Assembly (NCBI GenBank): GCA_023548195.1
Contig: JAJHZJ010000694.1
Span: forward strand, 3,316,501 to 3,380,500
Direction: 5' to 3'
DNA from: Bettongia penicillata ogilbyi
Taxonomy: Eukaryota > Chordata > Mammalia > Diprotodontia > Potoroidae
DNA: 64,000 bases
This document shows, piece by piece, positions 63,191 through 64,000 of the stretch (position 1 is its first letter; every line of letters begins with the position of its first letter). The notes beneath the pieces are model-generated. The model searched no databases and had not been told where the DNA came from. It saw nothing but the letters and a program-made list of their open reading frames with translations. The position numbers were made by a program, and so were the translations under genes.

Positions 63191-64000
63191 AATTCAGTAG
63201 TTATATTTATTGTTAAATAAGACATTTAATTTTTAAAAAAGGATAGGAAAGTGGGAAATGGTCTGATATATATCCTAGATCTGAGAGAGCATATTCTAAA
63301 GGGTTGAAAGAAAGGATAAGTAGGATCCCATGGACCAAAATTCCATAGGGAAGTCAGCCCAGGAAGGAAGGGAAGCTCCCAAGAATGAAATTCTGAAAAA
63401 GAAACAATATCAATGATGCAGGAAAGAGGAAAATGGTCTAAAAAGACAGGCATCTCTACCCTAGGAACTCATCAACCAACTTTGAAAATGAATGTACAAA
63501 AGATGGACTCAAGGGTAGTTAACAGGGCAGAGAATAAATAGAGAAATGGGGCATGGTGCCATGGGAATAGTATCAGAAGTACTTAAAATAAGGTGAGTCA
63601 AGAAAGGAAAGCTAAAGGCAGCAGAAAGGATTTTGTTTTGCAATGTTAGGGGAAGAGGAGGATCAAAGGGAAAATGAGATGATGTTTTAGCGTTGATGAA
63701 TGAGATCACAAGAAGTGGAGTCATTCATTTTTTGTTTTGTTTTGCTGCTATGTTGTTCTGTTTTCTCAGTCAAGGAGAGTGATTTTTGGAATGGAAATAC
63801 AAACAAAAATGACTATTAATGGCCACAAGATCGCTAGGATTTCTTAAAAAATGAAACAAAAGTTAAGAAGAGTTTATAAATGAAATGAAGGTTTTGGAAG
63901 AGAGAACTGGAAAATAAATGAGAATTTTGGAGAAAATATTTATATTTATATACTTGGAGAATATTTATTATATTTATATATTTTGGAGAAAATGTTTATA
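63191..64000. other. Unassigned sequence, AT-rich end
   Basis: Purine-rich 63240-63720 may be LINE debris in antisense (the minus frames there are pyrimidine-coded Leu/Phe/Pro/Ser-rich and not genes). Bases 63925-64000 are a tandem of 'gagaatatttat'-like units. Confidence 0.4.

Noticed and set aside
1..64000. CRISPR array, operon, phage or defence-type system
   Set aside because: No regularly spaced repeats, no dense coding and no prokaryotic signals. The repeats are eukaryotic transposons and microsatellites.

Overview
The window is vertebrate nuclear DNA, almost certainly from a marsupial. There are no bacterial-type operons and no complete host protein-coding gene. Diagnostic repeats point to a metatherian: tRNA-derived SINEs of the MON1/WALLSI type (e.g. 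1397-1590, 16135-16395, 38462-38720, 43025-43165), L1 elements whose 5' ends carry a CAAGATGGCGG box and a marsupial-type 5' UTR, an RTE-clade LINE, an RTE-associated SINE, very abundant L2 and MIR, and CR1/L3-type LINE remains. The species cannot be named from the sequence alone. Family names are recognised by eye, not by a database search.

Layout. 1-7.1 kb holds three 5'-end-containing L1 fragments on the minus strand, plus a plus-strand L1 3' end that carries a long (TTCC)n run. 8.06-8.7 kb is repeat-free and looks constrained. 10.37-13.99 kb is a nested stack: an L2 LINE split by an ORF1-only L1 (HAL1-like) with a 17-bp target-site duplication, and split again by an RTE-type SINE. A 150-bp block inside the L1 5' UTR recurs 1745 bp away with two mismatches. 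18.5-19.2 and 22.1-23.0 kb are repeat-free blocks that look like conserved noncoding DNA; the second contains a well-formed candidate 102-nt cassette exon. 25.7-28.6 kb is a decayed RTE LINE interrupted by younger insertions. 29.4 kb has a hAT-type MITE with target duplication. 31.6-32.4, 43.2-44.0, 46.4-47.0, 59.2-59.5 and 60.2 kb are further candidate regulatory blocks. 40.1-42.7 and 48.0-49.7 kb are long L2 copies. 55.6-56.3 kb may be a solo LTR. 62.4-63.0 and 24.3-24.45 kb carry related Y-box-protein (cold-shock domain) pseudogene fragments.

Interpretation. This reads as intergenic or deep intronic sequence, old and repeat-dense, with islands that look constrained. Such a pattern would fit the regulatory desert or a large intron of a developmental gene, but the host gene cannot be identified. 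Reading frames longer than 100 codons mostly fall in transposons or low-complexity sequence. No novel defence-type or operon-type system is present. The most interesting items are the candidate orphan exon at 22724-22825, the 150-bp templated duplication, the ORF1-only L1, and two dispersed repeat families (here called X and Y) that I cannot name.
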